Position numbers and translations under genes: made by a program | NCBI GenBank assembly: GCA_037962975.1 | Contig: CM075669.1 | Coordinates: 120,296,501-120,360,500, forward strand | Direction: 5' to 3' | Length of the DNA: 64,000 bases | Origin: Clitoria ternatea | Lineage: Eukaryota > Streptophyta > Magnoliopsida > Fabales > Fabaceae | Shown here: in pieces, positions 34,300 to 45,049 of the stretch | Numbering within the stretch: the first letter of the stretch is position 1 | Layout of the letters: the number at the start of each line of letters is the position of its first letter | Notes under the pieces: model-generated | The model's input: the letters and a program-made list of their open reading frames with translations, nothing else | Told to the model about the DNA's origin: nothing | Database searches by the model: none

Positions 34300-37200
34300 A
34301 TGGCCGAAATAGAGCAAGAAAATGAAAACCTGCGAGCTGAGGTTAACCAATTGAAAGAACAAATGGCTGAAATGGCCAAGATGTTTGAAAGAAGGATCGC
34401 AGAAAGGGATTCTTTAGCAGAAGTTGAAAAAACTAGGCAGCAATCTCCCGTTCTCCAACACGCTCAAGGTCATGCTGGGGAACCAAGCTCAAATCCTGCA
34501 GGGCCTACTGTTACCGTTCGCCTTAGTAAGCCGAACCCTGCTCACGTTCAACAACACTCTTTTGTTGATAAAGAAGGGAATGTTGTACCCTTCCCACAGT
34601 ATGGGTTACCCCCAGGCTATTTCCCACCACTCCAAGAAGAGCCAGATTATCAGGAAACAATCCTTCACGCGGCTCAACCAAATATCCCACCTATCCGGAA
34701 TCCTCAAACGATTCCAGTCCATACACAGGCTGAACAACCACAAGCTGCCCAAGCCACAACTGGACACCAAGCCTCAATTCCGAATGAGAGCCCGGCACAT
34801 GTTGACCGACCAGTCAAGAGTGCTAGTCACTATGTCGTCACAGGACCAAGTACTGCCACTGTTGCTACCCAGGAAGGAAGATTAGAGTTCTTGGAAAGGC
34901 GATTAAGGGAAATGGATGGGAGGAATCGATTTGGATTAGGTAGTGCCGCACAACTATGCCTAATTCCTGACGTTGTTATTCCTCCCAAATTCAAAACACC
35001 TGAATTTGATAAGTATCGGGGGCTGACATGTCCGAAAAACCATCTTACCATGTACTGTCGGAAGATGGCTTCGCATGCCTCCAACGACTCTCTGCTCATC
35101 CATTGTTTTCAAGATAGTTTGGCTGGAGCGCCTCTAACCTGGTATAACCATCTTGAACATTCTCGTATACGCTGTTGGGAGGATCTGGCAGATGCTTTCA
35201 TGCAGCAGTATAAGTATAATTTGGACATGGCGCCGGATAGAGTACAATTGCAGAACCTGTCCAAGAAAGACAACGAGACATTCAAAGAATACGCCCAACG
35301 GTGGCGTGAAGTAGCTGCGCAAGTTGACCCACCTTTGTCTGAAAAAGAGGTGATCTCGACATTTATTGACACACTCCAATCGCCATTCTATGACAAGATG
35401 ATCGGAAGTATTTCATCCCACTTCTCCGATATCGTCACTATCGGAGAAAGAATAGAAAATGGCCTCCGGACAGGGAAGATCGCCCGAGGCCCAGCTGGGG
35501 TTAATGCAGCAAGAAGACCCTCCCATGTGGAAGGAAAGAGAAGAGAGGGAGAGACTAATCTGATCTCCCATAATCAGGGAAGAAACCAGCCGAGGCCACC
35601 CACCCCGGTCGCTTTTCCATCAACCTATCATAATACACCACATCCATATGTGGCCGCTGTTCAAACACCACATCCACCACATTTCCGCCCACCTGTCATG
35701 CGACCGCCTGCAACCCTACAGGCACCATATCAACCACCACAAGCTCCGTACCAGCAGCCACAAATGAACCCGCCGAATCCAAATCAGAGAAGGCAAAACA
35801 ACGACCGTGCCCCACCGCAATTTGATCCAATTCCCATCACTTACACAGAGCTTCTCCCTTACCTCATCGAAAACACGATGGTAGTACCCTGCCCTTTAAA
35901 GCCACTTCAGCCGCCGTATCCTAGAGGGTATGACCCGAACGCACGGTGTGATTACCATGCCGGTGCACCGGGACATTCTACTGAGAACTGCTTGGCACTG
36001 AAGTTTAAGATAAGGGACCTCATTCGGGCCGACTGGATAAGCTTCAAAGAAGGGAGCCCAAGCGTGACAACTAATCCCCTTCCAAACCATAAAGGATCGG
36101 ATGTCAACGCTATAGAAGGGGATGAAGATTGCATTTCCAAAGTAGAAGACATCCAGATGCCTTTGGAAACAATACACTCCCATATGCTGAAGATGGGATT
36201 AATAGAGGGGTCGTGGAGTGAAGAGCATAATGACCTCCAATCCGCAAAACGAAAGGACTTCCAGGAAACCCTTCAAAGACTCATGAATGCTCGAGTCATA
36301 GAGGTCTGTAGGCGCCGTGAAGGACAAATAAATATGGTACAGGAACAGGGTAAGGCACGAGTTCCGAAACCCCTGGTCGTATACTATAACAAGGATACGC
36401 CAGCGGCTTCAGCTCCTGCCAAGACTGTCTTCACAGTAAGGGCACCAACTCCTTTCCCCTTCCAAAGTTCCCACGCTGTGCCATGGAGGTACAATACAGA
36501 TGTGGTTATCACCAATCCAGAGGCAGTCAACTCCATACCATCCTCCTCTATTACAAACATAACCGGAGTGGGAAAAATGACACGGAGTGGAAGAATATAT
36601 ACACCACCTGAGCCCAAGCAAGGCAAGACTACCGGAGAAGGAAAAACTGGAAAAGAAGTAGCCTCTGGCGAAACAAAGGGGGCTATGACTGAAGAGGAAG
36701 CCCAGGAATTCCTGAAGTTTATTCGCCATAGTGACTACTAGGTGTTGGACCAATTGAACCACACCCCTGCGAAAATTTCCCTATTGTCTTTGCTAATGAG
36801 TTTTGAACCACATCGAAACACGTTGATGAAGGTGTTGAGCGAGGCGCACGTGAAGCATGATTTACCCGTCGAACAATTTGGGGGCATAGTAGGGCATATC
36901 GTTGCCAATAATTACTTGACCTTCACAGATGAGGAAGTACCTATTGAAGGAAGAGGGCACAACAAAGCCCTCCATATTTCTGTGAAATGTCGGGATTATA
37001 TCCTGGCAAAAGTGCTTGTGGATAATGGATCTTCTCTAAACGTCATGCCAAAATCCACGTTGGCAAAATTACCTTTCGACGGAACATACATGAGGCCCAG
37101 CTCTATGGTTGTGCGGGCTTTTGATGGGACACGTAGGGAAGTCATTGGAGAAATTGAATTGCCTATATAAGTCAGGCCCTGTACTTTCCAGATACTCTTC

Positions 37201-37878
37201 CAAGTAATGGATATTGCGCCCGCCTACAGCTGTTTATTAGGGCGACCATGGATTCATTCGGCAGGGGTGGTCCCCTCCACGCTGCACCAAAGACTAAAAT
37301 TCATCATCGACAACAGGTTGGTGACTGTTTCTGGGGAGGAGGACCTTTTGGTCAGCAAACCCATATCCACTCCATACATCGAGGCCGCCGAGGAAGCCCT
37401 TGAAACATCCTTCCAAGCCTTGGAGATTGCCAATGCAACAAGCATTGTGAAGATGTCTTTCCCCAACGTGCCCCTAATGGTGACGCTGAACATGTTGCGG
37501 AAAGGGTACCAACCCGGAAAAGGATTGGGGCGGGATTTAGAAGGTAGAACCCAACCGGTGAGTCTCCCGAAAAATAAAAACAGATATGGCTTGGGATATA
37601 AGCCCACTGTGACGGATAAGAAAAGGGTTGAAGGGGAAAAGAAGGGGAGGAGAACTGCTCGCCTTACTGGTCAAGAGATCAACACTGCAAGAATCCCTAT
37701 CTGCGATCTCTATCAGAGCTTTAAGAGCGCCGGAGTGATATATCCGGATCAAGTTGCCATGGTGGAGAATGAGCCTGACCGCAATGTGGAGCTGGTTTAT
37801 GCTTGCCATCCAGATCAAGAGCTGCGCAATTGGGAAATCATGGAGTTCCCTACAACCATTAACGTTCTATCAGAGTAA
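34300..37878 (+). pseudogene. Ogre gag-protease with G-patch-like segment
   Basis: The frame begins with a coiled-coil-like MAEIEQENENLRAEVNQL. A Pro/Gln-rich linker follows, then the retrotransposon gag core (CFQDSLAGAPLTWYNHLE, about 35107-35160, through about 35470), a Pro-rich region, and a CDYHAGAPGHSTENC zinc-knuckle-like motif near 35950. Protease follows at about 37000 (VDNGSSLNVMP), then a GYQPGKGLGRDLEGRTQPV G-patch-like segment near 37505. Stops at 36739-36741 (TAG) and 37168-37170 (TAA) break an otherwise continuous frame, which ends at TAA 37876-37878 inside the predicted intron. It supplies the capsid and protease. Confidence 0.85.
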
Positions 37879-38086
37879 TCACTGTATTTCATAATTTGGT
37901 GGTCCCGTTGCTATGCCCAAGGCTCTGGGACCCATTTTGTAATAAAGGCAAAACTTGTTTACTTTATTTTTGAAAATCAATGAACACATTTTTATTCCCC
38001 ATCACCTCATCTTTGTGCATTCTCTGTTTCTTAAACCTTTCACTTGCTTGCTTCTCTTTTCACTTTATAATATAACCCGAATGCAG
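37875..38086 (+). other. Predicted Ogre intron between protease and RT
   Basis: A GTAATC donor (37875) and a pyrimidine-rich AATGCAG acceptor (ending 38086) bound 212 bases that contain the gag-protease stop codon. Removing them joins frame 1 to frame 3, giving an open codon (GAA) at the junction and open RT frame downstream. A spliced intron at this place is a known feature of Ogre elements. The exact sites are my prediction. Confidence 0.75.
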
Positions 38087-38087
38087 A

Positions 38088-41000
38088 TCCAAAAATGATT
38101 TCCCTGAGAACGACGAAAACCTGGATTTATTTCATGACCCTGTTTATCCAAATGATTGCGTCTACGAGGAAAGTGAGGAAGACTTTGGACCCTCATCTGA
38201 ATTGACGAGATTGTTGGAACAAGAGGATAAGGAGATCCGCCCACATCAGGAGGAAATTAAAATCATCAACCTTAGAGGTGAAGGAGAAGATAAAATGATC
38301 AAGATAGGCACCTGCCTGAGTAAAAACCAGCAAGATGAATTGATTGAACTGCTACGGGAATTTCGGGATGTGTTCGCTTGGTCATATCAAGATATGCCAG
38401 GGTTGGATAACAGCATAGTGGAACATAGATTGCCTCTGAAACCAGAGTGTCCACCAATTAAGCAAAAGCTGCGAAGAATGAAACTGGAAATGCTTCTCAA
38501 GATCAAGGAAGAGGTCAAAAAACAATTCGAAGCCGGTTTCTTGGCCGTAGCCAAATATCCACAATGGGTAGCCAACATAGTCCCGGTCCCAAAGAAGGAT
38601 GGAAAAGTACGGATGTGTGTGGACTATCGAGATCTAAACAGGGCCAGCCCTAAGGATGATTTTCCTCTTCCACATATTGACATGTTGGTTGATAACACAG
38701 CCCAGCACTCCATTTTCTCTTTCATGGATGGTTTCTCCGGGTACAATCAGATTAAAATGGCGCCCGAAGACATGGAAAAAACCACGTTCGTTACTTTGTG
38801 GGGTACTTTCTGTTACAAAGTAATGTCCTTTGGTTTGAAGAACGCAGGGGCAACTTATCAGAGAGCAATGGTCACTTTATTCCACGATATGATGCACAAG
38901 GAAATAGAGGTCTATGTGGATGACATCATTGCAAAATCCAGAACCGAGGAAGATCATGTCCGCGACTTAAGGAAATTGTTTGAACGGTTGAGAAGGTTTA
39001 AGCTTAGATTGAATCCTGCCAAGTGCACGTTTGGCGCAAGGTCAGGCAAACTGTTGGGTTTCATTGTAAGCAAGAAAGGAATTGAAGTGGATCCCGACAA
39101 GGTCAGGGCAATCCTAGAAATGCCACCTCCTTGCACAGAAAAAGAAGTTAGGGGGTTCTTGGGAAGATTAAACTACATCGCTCGATTTATCTTACAATTG
39201 ACATCGACCTGCGAGCCGATCTTCAAGTTACTCCGTAAGAACCAACCGGGGCAATGGAATGAGGACTGCCAAATGGCTTTTGAGAAGATTAAGCAGTACT
39301 TGAAAGAACCACCAATATTGGTACCACCAACCCCTGGGAGACCACTGATTTTATACATGACGGTACTGGATGAGTCCATGGGCTGCGTATTGGGTCAGCA
39401 CGATGAAACGGGAAAGAAAGAACATGCCATATATTACCTAAGCAAAAAGTTCACTGATTGTGAAATGCGATACTCCGCATTAGAACGAACTTGTTGCGCG
39501 TTAGCATGGGCTGTGAAGCGTTTAAGGCAATACATGTTGAGTCACATTACCTGGCTAGTCTCTAAGATGGATCCTATCAAATACATCTTTGAGAAGCCAG
39601 CCCTGACCGGAAGGATTGCTCGATGGTAAGTGCTGCTGACTGAGTACGACATAACATATGTCACCCAGAAAGCCATAAAAGGGAGCGCTTTGGCTGACTA
39701 CCTAGCCCATCAACCCATAAGTGTTTACCAACCAATACCGTTCGACTTCCCAGATGAGGATATTTTGGCATTGTCCGATGAAGAAGAAGGAGGTAACAAG
39801 GACAAATGGATTTTAAGATTCGATGGAGCTTCTAATGCTTTGGGACATGGAATCAGAGCCATTTTAATTTCACCAAAGAAAGAGTTCATCCCTGTCTGTG
39901 CTAGGCTATGTTTCGATTGTACCAACAATGTCGCTGAATATGAGGCATGCTCCTTAGGGATCCAAGCGGCATTAGATATGAAAGTAAGGACACTGGAAGT
40001 CTACGGAGACTCTGCTTTAGTCATCCACCAGTTGAAAGGTGAGTGGGAAACCAGAGATAGCAAGCTTCTCCCCTATCACGCCCACATTATGGAAATGATC
40101 AGAGATTTCGAAGAGATTTCTTTTCATCATGTTCCTCGGGAAGATAATCAAATGACTGACGCTTTGGCCACTCTTGCTTCAATGTTCAAAGTAAACAATG
40201 ACTATGACGTGCCCCTCATCGAGGTAGAAAGGCGTCATGAGCCCGCATACTGCCAAGTAGTCGAAGAACAGTCGGATGGAAAACCTTGGTATCATGATAT
40301 CAAAAGGTATATCCAGAGGCAAGAATACCCTGACAATGCCACAGAAAATGACAAAAGAACCCTGCGACGGCTCGCCATGGGGTTTTTCTTAAATGGAGAC
40401 GTGCTTTACAAAAGAAACTATGATTCTATCCTTCTTCGCTGTGTTGATACCGCTGAAGCAAATAGAATCATGAGGGATATCCACGAGGGATCTTTCGGAA
40501 CCCACATCAATGGGCACGCCATGTCAAGGAAAATCTTAAGGGCTGGTTATTTTTGGATGACCATGGAAGCAGACTGCTTCGCCTATGCTCGGAGATGTCA
40601 TAAGTGCCAAATATATGCTGATCACATTCATGCACCCCCGTCATCTCTAAATGTCTTGTCAGCACCATGGCCTTTTTCGATGTGGGGCATGGATGTCATT
40701 GGTCCCATTGAACCAAAGGCTTCGAACGGCCATCGTTTCATTTTGGTCGCCATTGATTACTTCACAAAATGGGTGGAAGCAGCTTCATATACTAATGTAA
40801 CCAAAGGTGTTGTTGTTAAATTCGTCAAGCGTGAGTTGATATATCGGTACGGCCTACCGAGTCAAATCATCACAGACAATGGTACAAACCTGAACAACAA
40901 AATGATAAAGGAGCTTTGTGAGAGCTTTAAGATCTCCCACCATAATTCCTCTCCATGCCGCCCAAAAATGAATGGGGCAGTCGAGGCAGCGAACAAGAAT

Positions 41001-41534
41001 ATCAAGAAGATAATACAGAAAATGGTGGTAACCTATAAAGACTGGAACGAAATACTTCCTTTTGCTCTGCACGGTTATCGTACCTCAGTCCAGACCTCGA
41101 CTGGGGCAACTCCATTCTCTTTAGTTTATGGCATGGAAGTAGTCCTGCCTTTTGAAGTGGAGATTCCTTCCCTCCGAGTAATCATGGAAGCCGAATTGGT
41201 TGAGGCTGAATGGATCCAGACTCGACATGACCAATTAAATCTGATTGATAGTAAGAGACTGACTGCCCTCTGCCATGGTCAGCTGTATCAAAGGCGTATG
41301 AAGCGAGCGTTTGAAAAGAAAGTACGACCCCGACAGTTCCAAGAGGGAGACTTGGTGCTCAAGAAGGTTTTTTCAATGCATAAAGATCACCGAGGCAAAT
41401 GGACTCCCAGCTATGAAGGGCCTTATGTCGTGAAGAAAGCTTTTTCCGGAGGTGCTCTCATACTCACCAACATGGATGGGGAAGATCTACCAATGCCTAT
41501 AAACGCGGACGCAGTGAGAAGATACTATGCGTAA
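38088..41534 (+). pseudogene. Ogre RT, RNase H, second RNase H, integrase
   Basis: One frame after the predicted intron, broken only by TAA 39627-39629. RT shows FMDGFSGYNQIKM, MSFGLKNAGATYQRAM and VYVDDIIAKS (38700-38940). The following RNase H has LYMTVLDESMGCVLGQ, without the usual first Asp, so it is probably degenerate. A second, archaeal-type RNase H (about 39800-40200) keeps FDGAS, NVAEYEA, YGDSAL and DNQMTDALA. Integrase has the H/H-C/C finger (RCHKCQ near 40600), MDVIGPI, ITDNGTN and NGAVEAANKN as the DDE set, and a GPY segment near 41420. Dual RNase H is typical of Tat-lineage elements. The TAA could come from CAA. Confidence 0.88.
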
Positions 41535-41887
41535 AAAAAAAAACGCTCGCTAGGTTGAAAACCTGAAAAGGCGACCTAGGCAAAAGTTAGAGCAATTGGT
41601 GGGGTCGAAAATCCTAAGAAAGCGGCCCAGACAAATTCACACCCTATAGATTCAACACTGCAATGCCAATTTTCCAAGTCACGGATAAGGGGATGGGTCT
41701 AGAACATCAAAGCCATTGTCAAGTCACTCCCTCAAAAACAAAATCAGAAGATAAACGGGAAATCATGGAAAAGACTAGAATTTTGTCGCTCTCAGGAAAT
41801 CGATGGAGGATCTAAAAGGCCTTCCCTTCCATCCTTACCATCAATTCCTCATATCTTGTCATATTTTTGCATTATTATTGTCACCTG
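41535..41887 (+). other. Ogre 3' region left of the copia insertion
   Basis: Non-coding sequence after integrase, cut at 41887 by the copia element; it resumes at 51905-51909, where ACCTG is repeated. Confidence 0.7.
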
Positions 41888-42008
41888 TGTGTTTGAATAT
41901 GTTAACAGGTCCAAAGATGTGCAAAGATTTTGATAATGACAAGCACTCTTGAAGAAACCGATGCAAAAACAAAGACATGAAATCAGAATTGAAGTAACAG
42001 CGAAGCTA

Positions 42009-42416
42009 ATCGATTAGGCCATAGATGCTAATCGATTAGGAGCTTTCTGTTTTGGAAGAAATTGCATCAGGTATGAAAGCTAATCGATTAGGAAGCTGAA
42101 CAATCGATTAGGTACTCACTGGAATTAAGGTAATCGATTATACACCAGAGGCTAATCGATTACAACAATTAGAAATGGAACCAAATGCATCAGCTATGAT
42201 GGCTAATCGATTATGGAAGCCACACAATCGATTAGGAAGCCACTGGAATTTAAGGCAATCGATTGCTAGACAGTCTAATCGATTAGGCAGATGCGAAATC
42301 AAATTAAATGCATCAGGTACAGATGCTAATCGATTAGCGGAAGTGAAATAATCGATTAGGAAGTCTCTGACTTGAAGCTAATCGATTACAACGCGAGGGT
42401 GTAATCGATTACGCTA
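42009..42416. repeat. TAATCGATTA palindrome cluster (copia 5' LTR)
   Basis: Fourteen copies of (T/C)AATCGATTA-type palindromes lie in about 400 bases just upstream of the TATA box. The same cluster in the 3' LTR is at about 50599-51008. Confidence 0.9.
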
Positions 42417-42529
42417 GTGGAAAAACAGATTTAAGTGGGAAACCAGCTCATGTCTCCACCATTCTTCAAATTCCCACTAAGTGCAACGGCTATGATGGAC
42501 TAGGGCACTCCTCAACAGCTATCTTGGCT

Positions 42530-42539
42530 CTATAAATTG
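42530..42539 (+). promoter_or_regulatory. TATA box of the copia 5' LTR
   Basis: CTATAAATTG lies about 115 bases after the last palindrome. It recurs at about 51125 in the 3' LTR. Confidence 0.7.
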
Positions 42540-43311
42540 AAGAGGAAGGCAAGCACAAAGACAACAACCAAGTAGCAACAATTTATAGCTCTATTTTGTG
42601 CTTTGTAAGCCTATTTCTTGTATCTTATACTTCACTTGTATATCCTCTCATCTTGAGAGTTAGAAGTTGTGAGAGCTTTTCATTTGTATATCTGCTCTAT
42701 TGAGAGAGTGTATTGATTGTAAACAAACACCAAACACAAGTTATTCACTCTAGGTTGAGTGGTTGTTCACTCTAGGTTGAGTGGTTACAAAGGTTGAGGA
42801 TTCAACCTTTGGGATATTGTGAGACTGAGAGATTGGGTGGGTTGCCCTTATACTTGTGAGGATTGGGTTCTTGAGTGTGGGACACTAGGAAGCCGCAATT
42901 GCTCAAAGTTGTATCTCTAGTCTACAATAGTGGAAAATCCTCTAAGTGGGTTGCTTAGAGGCGAGACGTACACCGGATTGGGTGGAACTTGTTATATCGG
43001 TTTGCAAGCTTCTCTTCCTTACTCTTTTACTTTCATTTACTGCATATTTGTTGATTGGTATTGATTGGTTGAGAAGAGCATACTTGAACTTGCTTAATTT
43101 GTTATATCTCTAATATTGCACACCAAGTGTTTGGTAAATTGCTTCAGCAACATTTCTCATTATAGTGCATTGCTTGTTATCCTCCATTCTATTTCACTTG
43201 CATAATCTCACAAACTTGGTTATAAAAATCAATTTCAAAGGTATTCCAATCAAAAGTTTTAAAACTCAATTCACCCCCCCTCTTGAGTATTGAGGCCACT
43301 TGAACAACAAG

Positions 43312-43323
43312 TGGTATCAGAGC
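43312..43323 (+). promoter_or_regulatory. Copia primer binding site, initiator tRNA-Met
   Basis: TGGTATCAGAGC, two bases after the LTR end, is an exact match to the standard plant copia primer site. Confidence 0.88.
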
Positions 43324-43365
43324 TTGACTCTTGGTAGATCAAGCTTAACAGCTTCAAGAGATTAA

Positions 43366-45036
43366 ATGGCCTCAAGTTCTCAGAATGTTTTTCCCGAGGG
43401 TGGTGCGATAAATAGACCTCCCGCTTTCAATGGGGAAGGGTATGCCTTTTGGAAACAGAGAATGAAAATCTTCATTCAATCAATTGACTTGAGAATATGG
43501 AATACCATTGAAAATGGTCCTTATGTACCAATGCATACTATAGATAGCAAGAATGTTGAAAAACCTATAGATGAATGGACAAGCGAGGAAGAAAAGAAAG
43601 TCCAATATGGCTACAAGGCCAAAAATCTCATTACTATGTCTTTAGGTCAAGATGAATTTTTTAGGATAATGACATGCCAAACTGCTAAAGAAATGTGGGA
43701 TACTCTTCAAGTAACCCATGAAGGTACTAATGATGTAAAGGACTCCAAAATTAGTACCTTGACTAGCCAATATGAGTGCTTTAGATTAAACTCTCATGAA
43801 TCGATTGTTGATATGCAAAAAAGATTTACTCTCATCATTAATCAACTCATTACACTTGGAAAGACTTACACTAACAAAGAGCTCATTCATAAAGTGTTGA
43901 AAAGTCTTAACAGAGAATGGCAACCGCTAGTCACCGCCATCAAACAATCTCCTAGCATAAACGAAATGTCTCTTGCCACACTATTTGGTAAGTTACAGGA
44001 ACAGGAACAAGAGCTGAAAGAATTAAAGATGGCGGAAGAGGAAGAAAAATCTTCCAAGAAAAAGGGTCTCGCTCTCAAGGCTACTCCCATAAATGAAGAA
44101 GAATCCAGAAGTGAACTTGATGAAGAAGAAGAGTTTGGACTATTTGTGAAACGCTTCGGGAAATTCATGAAAGGCAAACGCTTCCAAAGAAGCTTCAAAA
44201 ACCCAAGTAAGAAACCTATCACTAAAGAAAATTCTTCCTCACCCAATTGTTTTGAATGTGGCAAGGAAGGGCACTTTAAAGCGGACTGCCCAAATCTTAA
44301 GAAGAAGGGGAAAGAGAAAAGAGGAAGAAGGAGAGCATATATAGCATGGGATGAAAATGAGATAAGCAGCTCGGATGACTCAGAAAACGAAGAAGCAAAC
44401 CTCTGCCTCATGGCCAATCACCAAGAAGAAGATGATGAGGTAAATTTCCATGACTTAGATAAAAATGAATTACTTGATGCTCTAGAGGAACTATATGATA
44501 AATTTACAAAAGTTTCCAACAGACTTAAGATGTCTAGAAAAACTAGTGACACTCTAGAGATGCATCTTATGGAGGTTTGCAAAGAGAATGATTGTTTAAA
44601 AGAAGAATTGAAAAACGCTCATACATGCTCCATTAGTAAACCTTGTGATTTTGCTAAGAAATGTGTTGATCTAGAAAATAAAGTCCTAGATCTAAACAAA
44701 ACCTTAGACAAGTTCACTATTGGAAGAGATAATTTGAATATCCTACTTGGGCAACAAAAATGCATGCTTAGTAAAACCGGTTTAGGATATGACCAAGAAC
44801 ATAGCAATCACAAAAAGGAGAAACAATACAAAAATTTCTTTGCACCACCAAGCAAATCCTTCTCACCATTTACGAAATGCAATCATTGTGGTTCCAAAGG
44901 ACATAGTGCTTATAAATGCAATATTAGGAAACTAGGACCAAAGGTCTTAAGAAAGGTGTGGGTTCCCAAAGGAACATTCCCACAAGCTAACCTAAAAGGA
45001 CCCAACATAAAATGGGTACCTAGTTCTCTAAACTGA
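43366..45036 (+). CDS. Copia gag (capsid/nucleocapsid)
   Basis: The 556-codon frame is intact. The N-terminal capsid part shows FNGEGYAFWKQRMKIFI and a TAKEMWDTLQVTHEGT segment typical of copia gag. An acidic/basic linker follows, then two CCHC zinc knuckles: CFECGKEGHFKADC near 44250 and CNHCGSKGHSAYKC near 44880. A coiled-coil-like middle (ENDCLKEELKNA) lies between them. ATG 43366 is chosen because it is the first in-frame Met after the primer site, 43 bases downstream. It ends in TGA at 45034-45036; pol follows in another frame. Confidence 0.9.
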   Translation: MASSSQNVFPEGGAINRPPAFNGEGYAFWKQRMKIFIQSIDLRIWNTIENGPYVPMHTIDSKNVEKPIDEWTSEEEKKVQYGYKAKNLITMSLGQDEFFRIMTCQTAKEMWDTLQVTHEGTNDVKDSKISTLTSQYECFRLNSHESIVDMQKRFTLIINQLITLGKTYTNKELIHKVLKSLNREWQPLVTAIKQSPSINEMSLATLFGKLQEQEQELKELKMAEEEEKSSKKKGLALKATPINEEESRSELDEEEEFGLFVKRFGKFMKGKRFQRSFKNPSKKPITKENSSSPNCFECGKEGHFKADCPNLKKKGKEKRGRRRAYIAWDENEISSSDDSENEEANLCLMANHQEEDDEVNFHDLDKNELLDALEELYDKFTKVSNRLKMSRKTSDTLEMHLMEVCKENDCLKEELKNAHTCSISKPCDFAKKCVDLENKVLDLNKTLDKFTIGRDNLNILLGQQKCMLSKTGLGYDQEHSNHKKEKQYKNFFAPPSKSFSPFTKCNHCGSKGHSAYKCNIRKLGPKVLRKVWVPKGTFPQANLKGPNIKWVPSSLN

Positions 45037-45049
45037 TTTTGTTTTGTAG

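Larger units (their letters stand above)
41888..43309 (+). repeat. 5' LTR of the copia element (1,422 bp)
   Basis: It runs from TGTGTTTG to GAACAACA. It contains 14 ATCGATT-centred palindromes at about 42009-42416 and then a TATA box CTATAAATTG at 42530. Duplicated TTCACTCTAGGTTGAGTGGT phrases lie near 42745 and 42767. Confidence 0.93.

Noticed and set aside
43887..44417. 176-codon minus-strand frame opposite copia gag
   Set aside because: It is an antisense shadow of an intact gag frame with two zinc knuckles.
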